Both the position numbers and the translations under genes were made by a program. The notes beneath the pieces are model-generated. The model was not told the DNA's origin. It did no database searches and saw only the letters and a list, made by a program, of their open reading frames with translations. DNA of 17,046 nt, taken from the NCBI GenBank assembly GCA_964548875.1, contig CAZJSP010000010.1:1-17046 (forward strand). Reading direction: 5' to 3'. Of this stretch, positions 6,003-12,319 are shown piece by piece; the stretch's first letter is position 1, and each line of letters opens with the position of its first letter. The DNA comes from CAYSZX01 sp964548875 (GTDB lineage Bacteria; Patescibacteriota; Minisyncoccia; Minisyncoccales; JANBVM01).

Positions 6003-7268
6003 TTATCTTTTCTTTTTAATAGCATCGACCACTCTTTGAACGGCCAAAAGGTAAGCTGCTCTATTCAAGCTTGCCTTTTTTTTATTCGCTGTTTTCCAAA
6101 CATCATTAAAGGCTTGACCCAAAATATCATCTAATTTTTGAAATGTTTTTTCTTTTTCCCACTCTTCACCTTTTAAAGACTGCAACCATTCGAAATAAGA
6201 AGCTGTTACTCCCCCAGCATTAGATAAAATGTCTGGAACAACAATAATGTTTTTTTCTTCAAGAATTTTTTGAGCCTCTTCTGTGATTGGATTATTGGCC
6301 ATAGCAATAACATATTTAGCCTTAATCCGAGAAGCATTTTCTTTAGTAATAACATTTTCAACAGCAGCCGGAACTAAAACATCAACATCTAATTCTAAAA
6401 GTTCTTCGTTGCTAATTGTTCGTCCTTCCTTAATATCACAAACACATCCTCGACAATAGCATCCAGCAATCTTTCCTTGTCCTTTACTACACCGAAAAAC
6501 TTTCTCTGGCTCCAGCCCTTCTTTTAAATAAACTCCTCCCCCATATTCAGACAAAGCAACAACCCTATACCCCTTTTGAAAAGCAAAATTAGAAAAATGA
6601 AAACCCACGTTTCCAAATCCCTGAATTGCAATTTCTGTTTCTTCTGGGTTAAGTTTAAAAACATCTTTTAATTTTTCAAGGATAACAACTCCCCCATATC
6701 CAGTCGCCTCTGTTCTTCCTCTTAGCCCTCCCGCCTCTAAAGATTTTCCAGTAAAGGAAGCCAGACTAGGTTTTCCTTTAATTTTAGAATATTCATCTAC
6801 CATCCAGGCTATAATTTTAGCATTAGTATTCATATCAGGAGCGGGAATATCTTTATGGGGTCCAATTAAAGGAAATAATTTCCGGACAAAAACTCTAGCA
6901 AGACTTTCTATTTCTTTTTCACTTAATTCTTTAGGATTAACAATAACCCCTCCCTTTCCTCCGCCAAAAGGAATATTAACTAAAGCACATTTCCAAGTCA
7001 TTAGCATTGATAAGGTTTTAATCTCTTCTTCAGAAACATGCTGATAAAATCTAATCCCTCCCTTATAGGGGCCTAAAGCATTATTGTGTTGCGATCTAAA
7101 CCCCATAAAAACTCTAGTTTTTCCATCATCCATTAAAACTGGAATTTGAAATTTAAATAAAAAATTAGGTTCTTTCAGTTCTTCCACAATATTATTATCC
7201 AACGATAACTCTTCAGCTATTTTTTCAAGCTGATTTTGAGCTTCTTTAAAAATATTACTTTCTTTCAT
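6003..7268 (-). CDS. gdhA: Glutamate dehydrogenase (Glu/Leu/Phe/Val dehydrogenase family)
   Basis: Interconverts glutamate and 2-oxoglutarate plus ammonia with NAD(P). Of 421 aa, the catalytic half holds GPYKGGIRF (66-74, Lys69), WKCALVNIPFGGGKGG (92-107, Lys93 and Lys105) and PAPDMNT (142-148, Asp145). The Rossmann half begins with AIQGFGNVG (214-222), and ALSEYGGG (238-245) has an acidic residue at the end of the second strand, which leans towards NAD. In place of the usual loop there is a cysteine cluster, Cys260, 270, 272, 275 and 277, suggesting a bound metal. It is the last gene of the operon behind the two mevalonate genes, 3 nt after the kinase stop. Confidence 0.93.
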   Translation of the reverse strand: MKESNIFKEAQNQLEKIAEELSLDNNIVEELKEPNFLFKFQIPVLMDDGKTRVFMGFRSQHNNALGPYKGGIRFYQHVSEEEIKTLSMLMTWKCALVNIPFGGGKGGVIVNPKELSEKEIESLARVFVRKLFPLIGPHKDIPAPDMNTNAKIIAWMVDEYSKIKGKPSLASFTGKSLEAGGLRGRTEATGYGGVVILEKLKDVFKLNPEETEIAIQGFGNVGFHFSNFAFQKGYRVVALSEYGGGVYLKEGLEPEKVFRCSKGQGKIAGCYCRGCVCDIKEGRTISNEELLELDVDVLVPAAVENVITKENASRIKAKYVIAMANNPITEEAQKILEEKNIIVVPDILSNAGGVTASYFEWLQSLKGEEWEKEKTFQKLDDILGQAFNDVWKTANKKKASLNRAAYLLAVQRVVDAIKKKR

Positions 7269-7271
7269 AAT

Positions 7272-8393
7272 TTATTTTTCTTCTTTTACGCCCTTAATTG
7301 ATAGTTCTGTTTTAATGGGCGTAATTTTATTCTCTTTCCATTTTTGAATAATTTTTTTAGCTGATTTTTTATCAAAAACTAAAGCGATCCCACAATCCCC
7401 TCCTCCTGCTCCTGATAGCTTTCCCACTCCTCCATTTTGATTAGCAATATCGCTTAAGAGGGCTAGCTCTTTAGTTTCAATATTAATACCTGTTTTTTCT
7501 CCTAACTCTTTTAATTGTTTTCTATTTAAATTTAATAATTCAAAAATATTTTCTTTTTCTTCATTATTCCAAGCTTTAATAATATCTTCTACCAAATCTC
7601 CAATTTTATTTAATCTTCTTTTATACTCTCTTTTGTTTTTAGATCGCCATTTATTCATTTTTTTAACCATTTTAGGAGTAGAAGATAGTTTTCCTGTCCA
7701 CCCCAAAAGCAACTGAATATTCTTGGGAATATAAAGAGACTTAATATAGAGATGAGGCCACTCCATAGCAATAATTTCATTCAAACTAATTGATTTTTCT
7801 ATTTGTTTAACCAGCCAATCAGAATCAAACTTCTTGTAAGCAATTACGCCCCCAAAAATAGAGGAGGCAATGTCAAAACATGAGCCAATTTTCCCTTGAG
7901 CAAAATAGTGAGTAATTGCTGCCAGCTTATAGATTTTACCTTTAGAGTCTTTTCTTTTTATATCTTTTCCGTGAAATCTTAAAAGACTGGCAATAACAAC
8001 TACTACGCTAGCAGCTGAAGTTCCAATCCCGACAGAAACCGTTTTGTTTTTAATTTTAGCAGTTGTTTGTTTCCCTTGGATACTTATTTCAAAAGGCTCT
8101 ATTGATCCTAAATATTGAATGATAGTCTCAATCCCCTTTTTAACAAACAAAAGTTCTTGTTTTTGTTTTTTATTCAATCTCTTTTCAAAAACTAATTTCT
8201 GATTTTTAACGGAAGCTTTAATTCTTTTAATACCAAAATCTTTAATTGAAATGTAAATAAAATCATCCTTTGATTTTTTAATCCGAGTAAAAATTCTTTT
8301 GTTAATAGCCGCTACAATTAAGGGGTTGCCTTTTTCTAAAACAGCCCATTCTCCAGCAATACAAACCTTACCTGGTGCAGATACTTTTACCAT
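7272..8393 (-). CDS. mvaK2: Phosphomevalonate kinase
   Basis: Phosphorylates mevalonate 5-phosphate to mevalonate 5-diphosphate with ATP. It is a 373-aa GHMP kinase: SAPGKVCIAGEWAVLEKGNP (5-24), the glycine-rich ATP loop VSVGIGTSAAS (119-129), SCFDIASSIFGG (171-182), LGWTGKLSSTP (230-240) and KLSGAGGGDCGIAL (325-338). The last motif, with DCG, is typical of bacterial phosphomevalonate kinase rather than mevalonate kinase. It sits 3 nt after mvaD and 3 nt before gdhA. Mevalonate kinase and HMG-CoA reductase are not in this window, so the pathway must be completed elsewhere or the cell imports an intermediate. Confidence 0.92.
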   Translation of the reverse strand: MVKVSAPGKVCIAGEWAVLEKGNPLIVAAINKRIFTRIKKSKDDFIYISIKDFGIKRIKASVKNQKLVFEKRLNKKQKQELLFVKKGIETIIQYLGSIEPFEISIQGKQTTAKIKNKTVSVGIGTSAASVVVVIASLLRFHGKDIKRKDSKGKIYKLAAITHYFAQGKIGSCFDIASSIFGGVIAYKKFDSDWLVKQIEKSISLNEIIAMEWPHLYIKSLYIPKNIQLLLGWTGKLSSTPKMVKKMNKWRSKNKREYKRRLNKIGDLVEDIIKAWNNEEKENIFELLNLNRKQLKELGEKTGINIETKELALLSDIANQNGGVGKLSGAGGGDCGIALVFDKKSAKKIIQKWKENKITPIKTELSIKGVKEEK

Positions 8394-8396
8394 AAA

Positions 8397-9392
8397 TTAA
8401 AATAAATGATTATCGGTAATACGAGCTCCCTCTCCTGGCTGAGAAACAACCAAACTTTTAATTCCTCCTATCTCCTCTAATTTCTTAACCATCTTCTTAA
8501 CATCATTCTTTAAGCACATTACATTTACCTGAGAACCAGCATCAATAGTAAAATAGGATTCTAGCCCTTCTTCCCTCCAGTTAATAATTGATTGAATAAT
8601 TCTCACTGTTACGTCATTCCAATAAATCAATGATGGTTTAGTCGTCATCATCACTGAATGTAATTTTAAACAATTCTCCTCGCTTACTTTTCCAACTAAA
8701 CTAAAATCTCTCTCTTTCAAGCCTTTTTCAAGGCTCTCTAAGTCTTTACCGACACTTGCAAGCCAACCATCATACATAGGAGAAGTCTTAATACTTTGAG
8801 CCATTCCAGCTCTAGATTTAACCCTTTTTTCTTCAAGAGAAGCAATACAAATTATCATCCTAAAATCAGACCAATCTTTAATAATTTGCTCAGCATAAGA
8901 ATCAGAACCATCGTCTTTTTCTCCTTTATTCCATTTAACAAAACCTCCGTAAATAGATCTAGTAGCCGATCCTGAACCCATTCTGGCTAACTGACTCAAC
9001 TCTCTTTTATCTAAATTTAAATCCAAAGAGCTATTAATAGCTGTCGCTAAAGCAGAAAAGCCTGAAGCCGAAGAAGCTATTCCAGACGAAGTAGGAAAAT
9101 TGTTTTTACTAACAATTTTTACTTTTAACTTCTGACCAGTTTTTTCTCTAACAATCTTTAAGAAACGACCAATATACTTCTTGTATGCCTTAGACTCTTT
9201 TTCCACCTCCTCATTATTAAGTATAAAAACATCATCTAAATATTTCTTATCAAAATCAACGGTAGTATGAGAATAAAAACCATCAAGAGTTACACTGATG
9301 CTGCTATTATGAGGAAGAATTAAATCTTCATCCCTTTTACCCCAGTATTTAACTAGAGCCATATTAATTGGCGAAATGGCTGATGATTTCAT
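8397..9392 (-). CDS. mvaD: Diphosphomevalonate decarboxylase
   Basis: Converts mevalonate 5-diphosphate to isopentenyl diphosphate with ATP. The 331-aa GHMP fold shows SPINMALVKYWGKRD (7-21), NNFPTSSGIASSASGFSAL (97-115), GSGSATRSIYGGFVKW (139-154, Arg145), SRAGM (193-197), TSPMYDGW (203-210) and FTIDAG (281-286), with catalytic Asp284. Following that Asp the family usually has GPN; here it is GSQ, at the substrate-facing loop. The neighbouring phosphomevalonate kinase favours diphosphomevalonate as substrate. An archaeal-like phosphomevalonate decarboxylase is less likely. It starts 2 nt after the DUF134 stop, so the two are probably translated together. Confidence 0.92.
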   Translation of the reverse strand: MKSSAISPINMALVKYWGKRDEDLILPHNSSISVTLDGFYSHTTVDFDKKYLDDVFILNNEEVEKESKAYKKYIGRFLKIVREKTGQKLKVKIVSKNNFPTSSGIASSASGFSALATAINSSLDLNLDKRELSQLARMGSGSATRSIYGGFVKWNKGEKDDGSDSYAEQIIKDWSDFRMIICIASLEEKRVKSRAGMAQSIKTSPMYDGWLASVGKDLESLEKGLKERDFSLVGKVSEENCLKLHSVMMTTKPSLIYWNDVTVRIIQSIINWREEGLESYFTIDAGSQVNVMCLKNDVKKMVKKLEEIGGIKSLVVSQPGEGARITDNHLF

Positions 9393-9394
9393 AT

Positions 9395-9670
9395 TTATTT
9401 TTGAATTTTAATTGATTTCCCTTTAATTAAAGCTTCGGCAATTTTCTTTCTCCCAGAAATTAATATTCTACTCAAAGTGCTTTGAGAAATATTCATTTTC
9501 TTAGCAGCCTCAACTTGATTAATGTTTTTCAAATCACAAAGCCGAATTGCTTCCAATTCAGAAACTTCTAGAACAACTTCCTCTAGATCCTTCAGAGCAA
9601 TAGCCCTGGGTTTAAAATAAACAGCCCCCGGGTTAAATCTAATTTTTCTTGGTTTTTTAGGTCTTACCAT
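9395..9670 (-). CDS. UPF0251/DUF134 helix-turn-helix protein
   Basis: A 91-aa DNA-binding protein of the UPF0251 (DUF134) family. It has the basic lead-in MVRPKKPRKIRF, the LEVSELEAIRLCDLKNINQVEAAKKM segment split around 34-59, and a helix-turn-helix ending NISQSTLSRILISGRKKIAEAL (60-81), like a sigma-factor region 4. Family members often sit beside DUF5320 or iron-cluster carrier proteins; here DUF5320 is the next gene upstream, past a terminator. It is the first gene of the DUF134-mvaD-mvaK2-gdhA operon, so control of that operon or of itself is a reasonable inference. Two direct repeats lie just before its ATG. Confidence 0.88.
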   Translation of the reverse strand: MVRPKKPRKIRFNPGAVYFKPRAIALKDLEEVVLEVSELEAIRLCDLKNINQVEAAKKMNISQSTLSRILISGRKKIAEALIKGKSIKIQK

Positions 9671-9671
9671 A

Positions 9672-9693
9672 CTACAATAGAATTTCTACAATA
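9672..9693 (-). repeat. Pair of 8-bp direct repeats before the DUF134-mvaD operon
   Basis: TATTGTAG occurs on the minus strand at 9686-9693 and 9672-9679, with starts 14 bp apart; the second ends one base from the ATG at 9670. TAGAA-A-TTCTA, an 11-bp inverted repeat, overlaps them. The position fits an operator, possibly for the DUF134 protein itself. No clear -35 and -10 pair could be assigned. Confidence 0.4.
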
Positions 9694-9711
9694 TTCCAAA
9701 ATAACATAAAA

Positions 9712-9750
9712 AAAAATAAAAATACAGAAAAAGCCTCTTTAACAAGGCTT
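9712..9750 (-). terminator. Rho-independent terminator of the DUF5320 gene
   Basis: AAGCCT (9731-9736) pairs with AGGCTT (9745-9750) across an 8-nt loop. On the minus strand it runs into a long T-rich stretch. It separates DUF5320 from the DUF134 operon. Confidence 0.75.
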
Positions 9751-9769
9751 CTTCTTAATCCTCCTACTT

Positions 9770-9991
9770 TTAGTCCAATTCTTTAATTCTTTCTTTGATT
9801 GCCTTAATCTCTTCCTCTAGTAAATTCATCTCTTCCTCTAGAATTTCTTTTTCTTCTTTTTTAGTAATAAATCTTCTGTAACCCCAGCTAGAACCTCTTC
9901 CACAGCCTCTTCCATAGCCTCTACAAGGGCCTAGAGACCTACCAGTCATTGGACCATGTCCAGCAGGACCTGTTCCGTCAAATCTTGGCAT
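9770..9991 (-). CDS. DUF5320 small glycine-rich protein
   Basis: A 73-aa protein with the family start MPRFDGTGPAGHGPMTGR, a glycine- and arginine-rich middle containing Cys23 and Cys30 (PCRGYGRGCGRG), and a charged coiled-coil tail (about 44-73) ending in KERIKELD. The function of the family is unknown. It is often encoded beside UPF0251/DUF134 regulators and NifX/NifB-like iron-cluster carriers, which fits the DUF134 gene downstream here. It has a near-perfect promoter framed by a long inverted repeat, an AAGGTC leader motif and its own terminator, so it is a separately controlled single gene. An iron- or redox-related role is only suggested by context. Confidence 0.85.
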   Translation of the reverse strand: MPRFDGTGPAGHGPMTGRSLGPCRGYGRGCGRGSSWGYRRFITKKEEKEILEEEMNLLEEEIKAIKERIKELD

Positions 9992-10018
9992 ATTATTTTT
10001 AAATTAAATTAATTTGTT

Positions 10019-10024
10019 GACCTT
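10019..10024 (-). promoter_or_regulatory. AAGGTC leader motif, site 2 (DUF5320)
   Basis: AAGGTC ends exactly 27 nt before the ATG at 9991. It begins about 7 nt after the -10 box, so it would lie near the 5' end of the mRNA. Confidence 0.55.
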
Positions 10025-10031
10025 TGTTATA

Positions 10032-10060
10032 AGTATATACCCATAACAATATCTTGTCAA
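10032..10060 (-). promoter_or_regulatory. Promoter of the DUF5320 gene
   Basis: Perfect TTGACA (10055-10060), a 17-bp spacer and TATACT (10032-10037). It is the best promoter in the window. Confidence 0.85.
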
Positions 10061-10064
10061 CAAA

Positions 10065-10595
10065 TTACCTAAAAACTTTTATTTCAAATGTGTTTTCTGA
10101 TTCACAAGACTGAATATAGACAATACCCTCCTCATCTATCATAAAAGCATAGCCTGTTCCCTTGTCTCCATTTTCTTTTCCCTTATCCCAATCTATTTTC
10201 CCAGAAGGACTAATCGGAACTTCACCCAAATAGCCCCTATCTACCAAATCAGACAAATCAAGACAATAGTGATCATCAAAAATCTTAACATCAGAAAACT
10301 CATTTTGACCATCACACCCTTTATACATATCTCCCCCCACTATCATGTACCAATCTTCTGGGTAAAGACTATCAACTCTCTTAATTAAATCGGTATCTGG
10401 ATAATTTCTTTCATACTCTTTAAAAGCATTAAGAATAGAAGAAATATCGTTCCATCTTTCTGCATCTCTAGCGCTTTGAAATTTTCTAATAGGATCAAAA
10501 GCAAATACAACAACTGCTCCAATAAAAGCTATAATGGCAATAGTAATAAGAAGATTAATAAGATTGAAACTTTTATTTTTAACCTGAGGTTCCAT
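10065..10595 (-). CDS. Type IV pilin-like (pseudopilin) protein with atypical N-terminus
   Basis: A 176-aa protein with a short basic leader (1-9), a hydrophobic helix (FNLINLLITIAIIAFIGAVV, 10-29) and then QSARDAERWNDISSILNAF (about 40-58), the pattern of CPR pilins. The rest is a soluble domain with four cysteines and a Lys- and Gly-rich stretch near PSGKIDWDKGKENGDKG. It would be inserted in the membrane and might be assembled into a pilus-like fibre. The prepilin peptidase site is abnormal: Ser9 stands where Gly-1 is expected, and Asn14 replaces the conserved Glu at mature position 5. No assembly genes are nearby. The leader carries an AAGGTC motif. Confidence 0.8.
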   Translation of the reverse strand: MEPQVKNKSFNLINLLITIAIIAFIGAVVVFAFDPIRKFQSARDAERWNDISSILNAFKEYERNYPDTDLIKRVDSLYPEDWYMIVGGDMYKGCDGQNEFSDVKIFDDHYCLDLSDLVDRGYLGEVPISPSGKIDWDKGKENGDKGTGYAFMIDEEGIVYIQSCESENTFEIKVFR

Positions 10596-10622
10596 TTTGT
10601 TTTTTTATTGTTATATAAAAAC

Positions 10623-10628
10623 GACCTT
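10623..10628 (-). promoter_or_regulatory. AAGGTC leader motif, site 3 (pilin-like gene)
   Basis: AAGGTC ends exactly 27 nt before the ATG at 10595. A TAAAAT box (10632-10637) lies just upstream. Confidence 0.55.
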
Positions 10629-10633
10629 ATTAT

Positions 10634-10665
10634 TTTAAAATAAAAAAGAAATTAATTTATTTCTT
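10634..10665 (-). terminator. Terminator overlapping the stop codon of the lysine-rich gene
   Basis: AAGAAAT (10646-10652) pairs with ATTTCTT (10659-10665). The TAA stop (10657-10659) spans the loop and the first base of the upstream arm. A T-rich run follows on the minus strand. The stem is all A/T except one pair, so it is weak. Confidence 0.55.
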
Positions 10666-11040
10666 CTTTTTAGTTTTATCTCTAAACAAAATAGGAGCAA
10701 TTCTTTCATAAAAACTAATCTTCTTGCCTAATTTTCTTTCATTATTCTCAATTTTCTTATCCCAAATCATAGGGTTTTTCTTAACAGTTTTGTAAACAGA
10801 ATCAAAATGATTTTTTAAAATAGTCAACTTATATTTAATAGATCTGATAAGTTTATCTTTCCTTTTTTTAGTAAGCTTTTTACTCCCACTAATTTCAAGA
10901 GGAATACCCATCTTTTTCATAATCTTATTAACATTGGGATTAACCTCCCAATTCCTTGATTTTTTTCTAAGCTTTTCTGCCCTCTTCTTAAAATCAGCTA
11001 ATTTTTTTAAAGCCTCTTCTTTTTGTTTTTTATTTGTCAT
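10657..11040 (-). CDS. Lysine-rich protein of unknown function
   Basis: A 127-aa, strongly basic, predicted cytoplasmic protein with no signal peptide or membrane segment. Lysine makes up over a quarter of it. It looks mostly helical, with an N-terminal basic helix (about 1-28), a central stretch NPNVNKIMKKMGIPLEI (34-50), then SIKYKLTILKNHFDSVYKTV, and a lysine tail. I recognise no family. The charge suggests nucleic-acid or ribosome binding, without direct evidence. It is a single-gene unit: promoter TTGAAA-17-TAGAAT six bases before the ATG and a hairpin overlapping its stop. Confidence 0.75.
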   Translation of the reverse strand: MTNKKQKEEALKKLADFKKRAEKLRKKSRNWEVNPNVNKIMKKMGIPLEISGSKKLTKKRKDKLIRSIKYKLTILKNHFDSVYKTVKKNPMIWDKKIENNERKLGKKISFYERIAPILFRDKTKKKK

Positions 11041-11046
11041 AAATAC

Positions 11047-11075
11047 ATTCTATCAGAGAAAGTCCTTTTTTTCAA
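11047..11075 (-). promoter_or_regulatory. Promoter of the lysine-rich gene, leaderless geometry
   Basis: TTGAAA (11070-11075), a 17-bp spacer and TAGAAT (11047-11052), which ends 6 nt before the ATG at 11040. Confidence 0.65.
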
Positions 11076-11085
11076 TTCTATCTTA

Positions 11086-11580
11086 CTAAAAATTATAATT
11101 TAAAAAGGCTACCAAATATCCTAAAAATAAACCCCCTAGAATATCTAAAGGATAATGGACTCCGACAAAAATACGAGACAATCCAATAAAAAAAGAATTT
11201 AGAAGCATCCAGCTACCTATTCTCGGCTCATAAAACCAAACAATAAAAGAAAAGGTAAAAAAGAAAGTGCTATGCCCAGAGGGAAAAGATAAGTCGCTTA
11301 AGCGACGAACGAGTAAGTTAACATTATGCTCTATAAATGGCCTACTTCTAACAATAAACATTCTAATTATTTTTAAAAGAAAAAATCTAGTAAAAAATGA
11401 CAAGGCTATAGCCCTAAAAAAAACGTCTTGATCTAGCCTATTCTCCCAAAGCAAAAAAACCAAAACAATAATCATTATATAGCCACTCCATTCAGCAAAA
11501 AAAACTCCAATTTTATCTAGCCAATTATAACGATTAGCAAAACTATTAATCTTTCGAAATAAATCGTAATCTTTTTTCAT
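11086..11580 (-). CDS. PAP2-family membrane phosphatase (undecaprenyl-diphosphate phosphatase-like)
   Basis: A 164-aa integral membrane protein with about five hydrophobic helices. The three PAP2 motifs are present: Arg73-x6-Arg80-Pro81 (the first position is usually Lys), PSGHS (100-104) and SRIFVGVHYPLD (135-146) with catalytic His142. Such enzymes remove a phosphate from lipid pyrophosphates such as undecaprenyl diphosphate, recycling the carrier for wall or glycan synthesis; other lipid phosphates are possible. I start at the ATG (MKKDYDLF) rather than at a TTG five codons upstream because a -10-like GATAAT ends 6 nt before that ATG and covers the upstream codons. Confidence 0.88.
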   Translation of the reverse strand: MKKDYDLFRKINSFANRYNWLDKIGVFFAEWSGYIMIIVLVFLLWENRLDQDVFFRAIALSFFTRFFLLKIIRMFIVRSRPFIEHNVNLLVRRLSDLSFPSGHSTFFFTFSFIVWFYEPRIGSWMLLNSFFIGLSRIFVGVHYPLDILGGLFLGYLVAFLNYNF

Positions 11581-11586
11581 ATCCCT

Positions 11587-11614
11587 ATTATCCAATATTT
11601 AGATTAAAAATCAA
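11587..11614 (-). promoter_or_regulatory. Candidate promoter of the PAP2 gene, leaderless geometry
   Basis: TTGATT (11609-11614), a 16-bp spacer and GATAAT (11587-11592), which ends 6 nt before the ATG at 11580. Confidence 0.5.
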
Positions 11615-11616
11615 TC

Positions 11617-11672
11617 CAAATAAAAAACCAAGGCAAACGCCTTGATTTTCAATTTCTAATTCAAAAATTAGA
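11617..11672 (-). terminator. Terminator of the cold-shock gene, with an extra hairpin at the stop codon
   Basis: CAAGGC (11629-11634) pairs with GCCTTG (11639-11644) across a 4-nt loop and is followed on the minus strand by TTTTTTATTT. A second hairpin, TCTAATT (11655-11661) with AATTAGA (11666-11672), contains the TAA stop codon in its upstream arm. Confidence 0.85.
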
Positions 11673-11865
11673 CTCGTGCAATGTTGATAGCGTTAGGTCC
11701 TTTAGGAGAATCAGCCTTCTCAAAGGATACCTTGTCGCCTTCTTTCAACTCGTCAAAGGCTACACCTTGAAGTTCATTGCTGTGAAAAAACAAATCTTTG
11801 TCTTCTCCGTCAACAGCGATAAACCCAAAGCCTCTATCTGTGAGTTTTTTAATGGTACCTTCCAT
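11668..11865 (-). CDS. Cold-shock-domain RNA-binding protein
   Basis: A 65-aa single cold-shock domain starting MEGTIKKLTDRGFGFI. RNP1 is GFGFIAVDG (12-20) and RNP2 is DLFFHSNEL (24-32). It binds single-stranded RNA or DNA and acts as an RNA chaperone. An open frame extends 19 residues upstream from a GTG, but that part is basic, unlike the family, so the ATG at 11865 is preferred. The result is a long A/T-rich leader with AAAAGGAAG about 30 nt upstream. It is a single-gene unit ended by a strong terminator. Confidence 0.95.
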   Translation of the reverse strand: MEGTIKKLTDRGFGFIAVDGEDKDLFFHSNELQGVAFDELKEGDKVSFEKADSPKGPNAINIARV

Positions 11866-11990
11866 TATTGTATTTTTAATTTTTAACTTAAGTCTTCCTT
11901 TTAAAAACCGACTTACTTTCACCAGGAAAACTACATCAAAGACAAACTAACATTAAAAGACTATAAAAGTCAAGTTAATTACTTCTTTTT

Positions 11991-12021
11991 ACAACAAAAA
12001 GCTCTTTTAATTAGAGCTTTT
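11991..12021 (-). terminator. Rho-independent terminator of the DUF378 gene
   Basis: AAAAGCTCT (11997-12005) and AGAGCTTTT (12013-12021) form a 9-bp stem with a 7-nt loop, followed on the minus strand by a T-rich run. Confidence 0.85.
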
Positions 12022-12037
12022 CATTGATTGATTTTCT

Positions 12038-12265
12038 TTAAAATTCGGGTGTTTTTTCTTCTGTTTTAACAGGCTTCTTTGCAGCAAATGAAGTAAAGGC
12101 AAGATAAACCGCTGACAAGCCAACTAGACCATAAATCAACTTAGTCAACATTGGCATACCGCCAAAGATTGAAGTAACCAAGTTCATTTCGAAAAGTCCT
12201 ATTAATCCCCAGTTTAAACCACCAATAATAACTAGCACTAATGCTATTTTCTTTAGCATTTCCAT
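12038..12265 (-). CDS. DUF378 small membrane protein
   Basis: A 75-aa protein with two transmembrane segments (about 5-24 and 37-61). It has the family signature IGGLNWGLIGLFEMNLV (14-30) and LIYGLVGLSAVYLA (43-56), followed by a short lysine- and glutamate-rich tail facing the cytoplasm or outside. The family is widespread and its function is unknown. Start MEML is chosen over the internal ATG two codons later because the AAGGTC motif then falls at the same 27-nt distance as in three other genes. It is a single-gene unit with a TATAAT box at 12313-12318 and its own terminator. Confidence 0.88.
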   Translation of the reverse strand: MEMLKKIALVLVIIGGLNWGLIGLFEMNLVTSIFGGMPMLTKLIYGLVGLSAVYLAFTSFAAKKPVKTEEKTPEF

Positions 12266-12292
12266 GTTATTTGAGGGTTGTTTGTTAAAGGC

Positions 12293-12298
12293 GACCTT
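12293..12298 (-). promoter_or_regulatory. AAGGTC leader motif, site 4 (DUF378)
   Basis: AAGGTC ends exactly 27 nt before the ATG at 12265. It is the left part of a small hairpin, AAAGG-TCG-CCTTT. The -10 box is 14 nt upstream. Confidence 0.55.
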
Positions 12299-12312
12299 TT
12301 TCTCATTACTCT

Positions 12313-12318
12313 ATTATA
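12313..12318 (-). promoter_or_regulatory. -10 box of the DUF378 gene
   Basis: A perfect TATAAT on the minus strand. No convincing -35 box is seen at 16-18 bp. The leader would be about 40 nt. Confidence 0.5.
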
Positions 12319-12319
12319 A

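Larger units (their letters stand above)
10010..10067. promoter_or_regulatory. Nested inverted repeats framing the DUF5320 promoter (candidate operator)
   Basis: TAATTTGTTGAC (10010-10021) and GTCAACAAATTA (10056-10067) are a perfect 12-bp inverted repeat 34 bp apart. Nested inside, TTGTTAT (10024-10030) and ATAACAA (10043-10049) form a second perfect pair. The outer arm covers the -35 box and the inner pair flanks the -10 box, so a bound dimer or tetramer would block polymerase. The left end overlaps the stop codon of the pilin-like gene, and a transcribed hairpin acting as its terminator is also possible. Confidence 0.6.

Noticed and set aside
9757..9766. Perfect AGGAGG on the minus strand after the DUF5320 stop codon
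   Set aside because: No ATG, GTG or TTG follows at a usable distance. An ATT start would give six codons. The other genes do not use such sites, so this is probably chance.
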